Shown: positions 38,627 to 39,279 of the stretch, piece by piece
Layout of the letters: each line of letters starts with the position of its first letter
How positions within the stretch are numbered: position 1 is the first letter of the stretch
Origin: Spirogloea muscicola
Taxonomy: Eukaryota; Streptophyta; Zygnematophyceae; Spirogloeales; Spirogloeaceae
Reading direction: 5' to 3'
Assembly: GCA_009602725.1 (NCBI GenBank)
Contig: WELB01000088.1
Coordinates: forward strand, 125,714-164,992
DNA length: 39,279 nt
Made by a program: the position numbers and the translations under genes
Notes under the pieces: model-generated
What the model was told of the DNA's origin: nothing
The model's input: the letters and a program-made list of their open reading frames with translations, nothing else
Databases searched by the model: none

Positions 38627-39279
38627 ATGGACGATCTGCCGGAGGAATGCCTGACGGCGTCCTCGTCCGCGCTGCCACGCCGCCCGCCCGCGGCCCGCAC
38701 GGATCCCGCTGGGGCCCGTTGGCGCGCGTGTGCCGCCGCTGGCGCCGCCTGGCCGCCACCCTCGTCACCGACCTCGCGCTGCGCGAGCGCAAGTTGCAGC
38801 CGACACCACAGGCGCTCACGTGGCCCGGTGTGCTCGATCAACGGAGCCTTGGCCCGGCGCTGGCCAAAACCTTCCTCAGTCTCACGCGGCTGCACCTCAC
38901 CGTCTACTCCTCTTTCAGCTACTCCTCACCTGCATCCTTCTTTCTCGACTTCTATCTGCGGGATGCCACTACCGCACTCTCAGACCTGCGGGTGGCCCTG
39001 CGGTTCGTGTGCCGACACGATCACGTCCACATGCTGAAAGGGCGGCTGCTTCGCTACCTCCAAAATCTCACCGCTCACGCACGGATTCTGCGGGGGCTGG
39101 TTCTCCAGTGCCTCCCGGCCTTTACGACTCATGTCACTGCCCAGCTGCCCAGCTCACCGTCCTCGAGAGCCTCTCTTTGGTTGACTGCGTTCTGTACAAG
39201 GGGAACGATTTCGAACATCGCTGTTTGGATGTCTGCCGCATTCTTCTGGAGGTAGCGCCTTCCAGCCCCCCCCCCCCCC
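38627..39279 (+). pseudogene. F-box/LRR copy F, N-terminal exon, 1-bp lesion, runs off the window
   Basis: ATG 38627 begins MDDLPEECLTA. One base is missing near 38659 relative to copy B (GCGATCCTC in B, GCGTCCTC here). The rest continues in the next frame as VLVRAATPPARGPHG, LARVCRRWRRLAATLVTDLA, LGPALAKTFLSLTRLHLTVY, TTALSDLRVALRFVCRHDHV, LTAHARILRGLVLQCLPAF. Apart from that base this is the best preserved F-box exon in the window, so the lesion could also be a base-calling error; an alternative in-frame ATG at 38647 would lose the F-box start. The LRR exon would lie beyond the window. Confidence 0.65.
39266..39279 (+). repeat. Poly-C run at the window end
   Basis: Fourteen C in a row close the window directly after TTCCAG. 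This looks like an assembly break at a homopolymer rather than biology. Confidence 0.7.

Noticed and set aside
39266-39279. Telomeric end of the contig
   Set aside because: It is a pure C homopolymer without a telomere-type repeat unit; an assembly break is more likely.

Overview
The window is nuclear DNA of an intron-rich eukaryote, most likely a core green alga and perhaps a trebouxiophyte. The grounds are a plant-type cytosolic RPL4, many short GT-AG introns, TGTAA motifs placed like chlorophyte poly(A) signals, a RAP-domain organelle RNA-binding protein, AMN1-like F-box/LRR genes, and scraps of mitochondrial DNA (plant-type trnC and rps7) whose gene content fits ancestral-type green mtDNA. 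The species call is inference. There are two assembly gaps (11661-12215 and 23882-24844), and the window ends in a poly-C run.

Layout. 1-1779 is the intact terminal LRR exon of an F-box/LRR gene (minus strand), cut off from its F-box exon by a 5'-truncated non-LTR retrotransposon (1797-3850). 4433-16591 is a compact gene island: RPL4 (+, 5 exons), a small DUF2256 zinc-type protein (-, 3 exons), EMC6 (+, 4 exons, the last intron with minor-spliceosome U12-type signals), a glycine/cysteine-rich protein (-, 5' end in the gap) with a mitochondrial-type tRNA-Cys inside its intron, and a heptatricopeptide-repeat/RAP protein (+, at least 13 exons, 5' end in or before the gap). 17.5-35.2 kb is a retrotransposon graveyard: dozens of 3'-end fragments of at least three families of non-LTR elements (called A, B and C here) that encode a reverse transcriptase followed by a restriction-like endonuclease (RLE). 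Between and within them lie broken F-box/LRR copies (26.6-29.1, 32.1 and 34.0-34.9 kb), an rps7-bearing mitochondrial scrap and a large foldback. 35.2-37.1 kb holds nothing I recognise. 37.1-39.3 kb has two more F-box/LRR copies arranged head to head.

How the parts relate. The island genes are housekeeping: cytosolic translation (RPL4), ER membrane insertion (EMC6) and organelle RNA metabolism (HPR/RAP). The repeat-rich part shows F-box/LRR duplication and decay driven by RLE retrotransposons. The most unusual elements are (i) a GGCTGG/CCAGCC stem-loop kept in the 3' UTRs of diverged element families and found about 25 times in the window, often as an insertion site for other elements; (ii) two tail or partial insertions with clean 8-10 bp target-site duplications; (iii) a U12-type intron in EMC6; and (iv) a repeat protein in which single exons encode single 37-residue repeats, with introns repeatedly splitting the same Trp codon.
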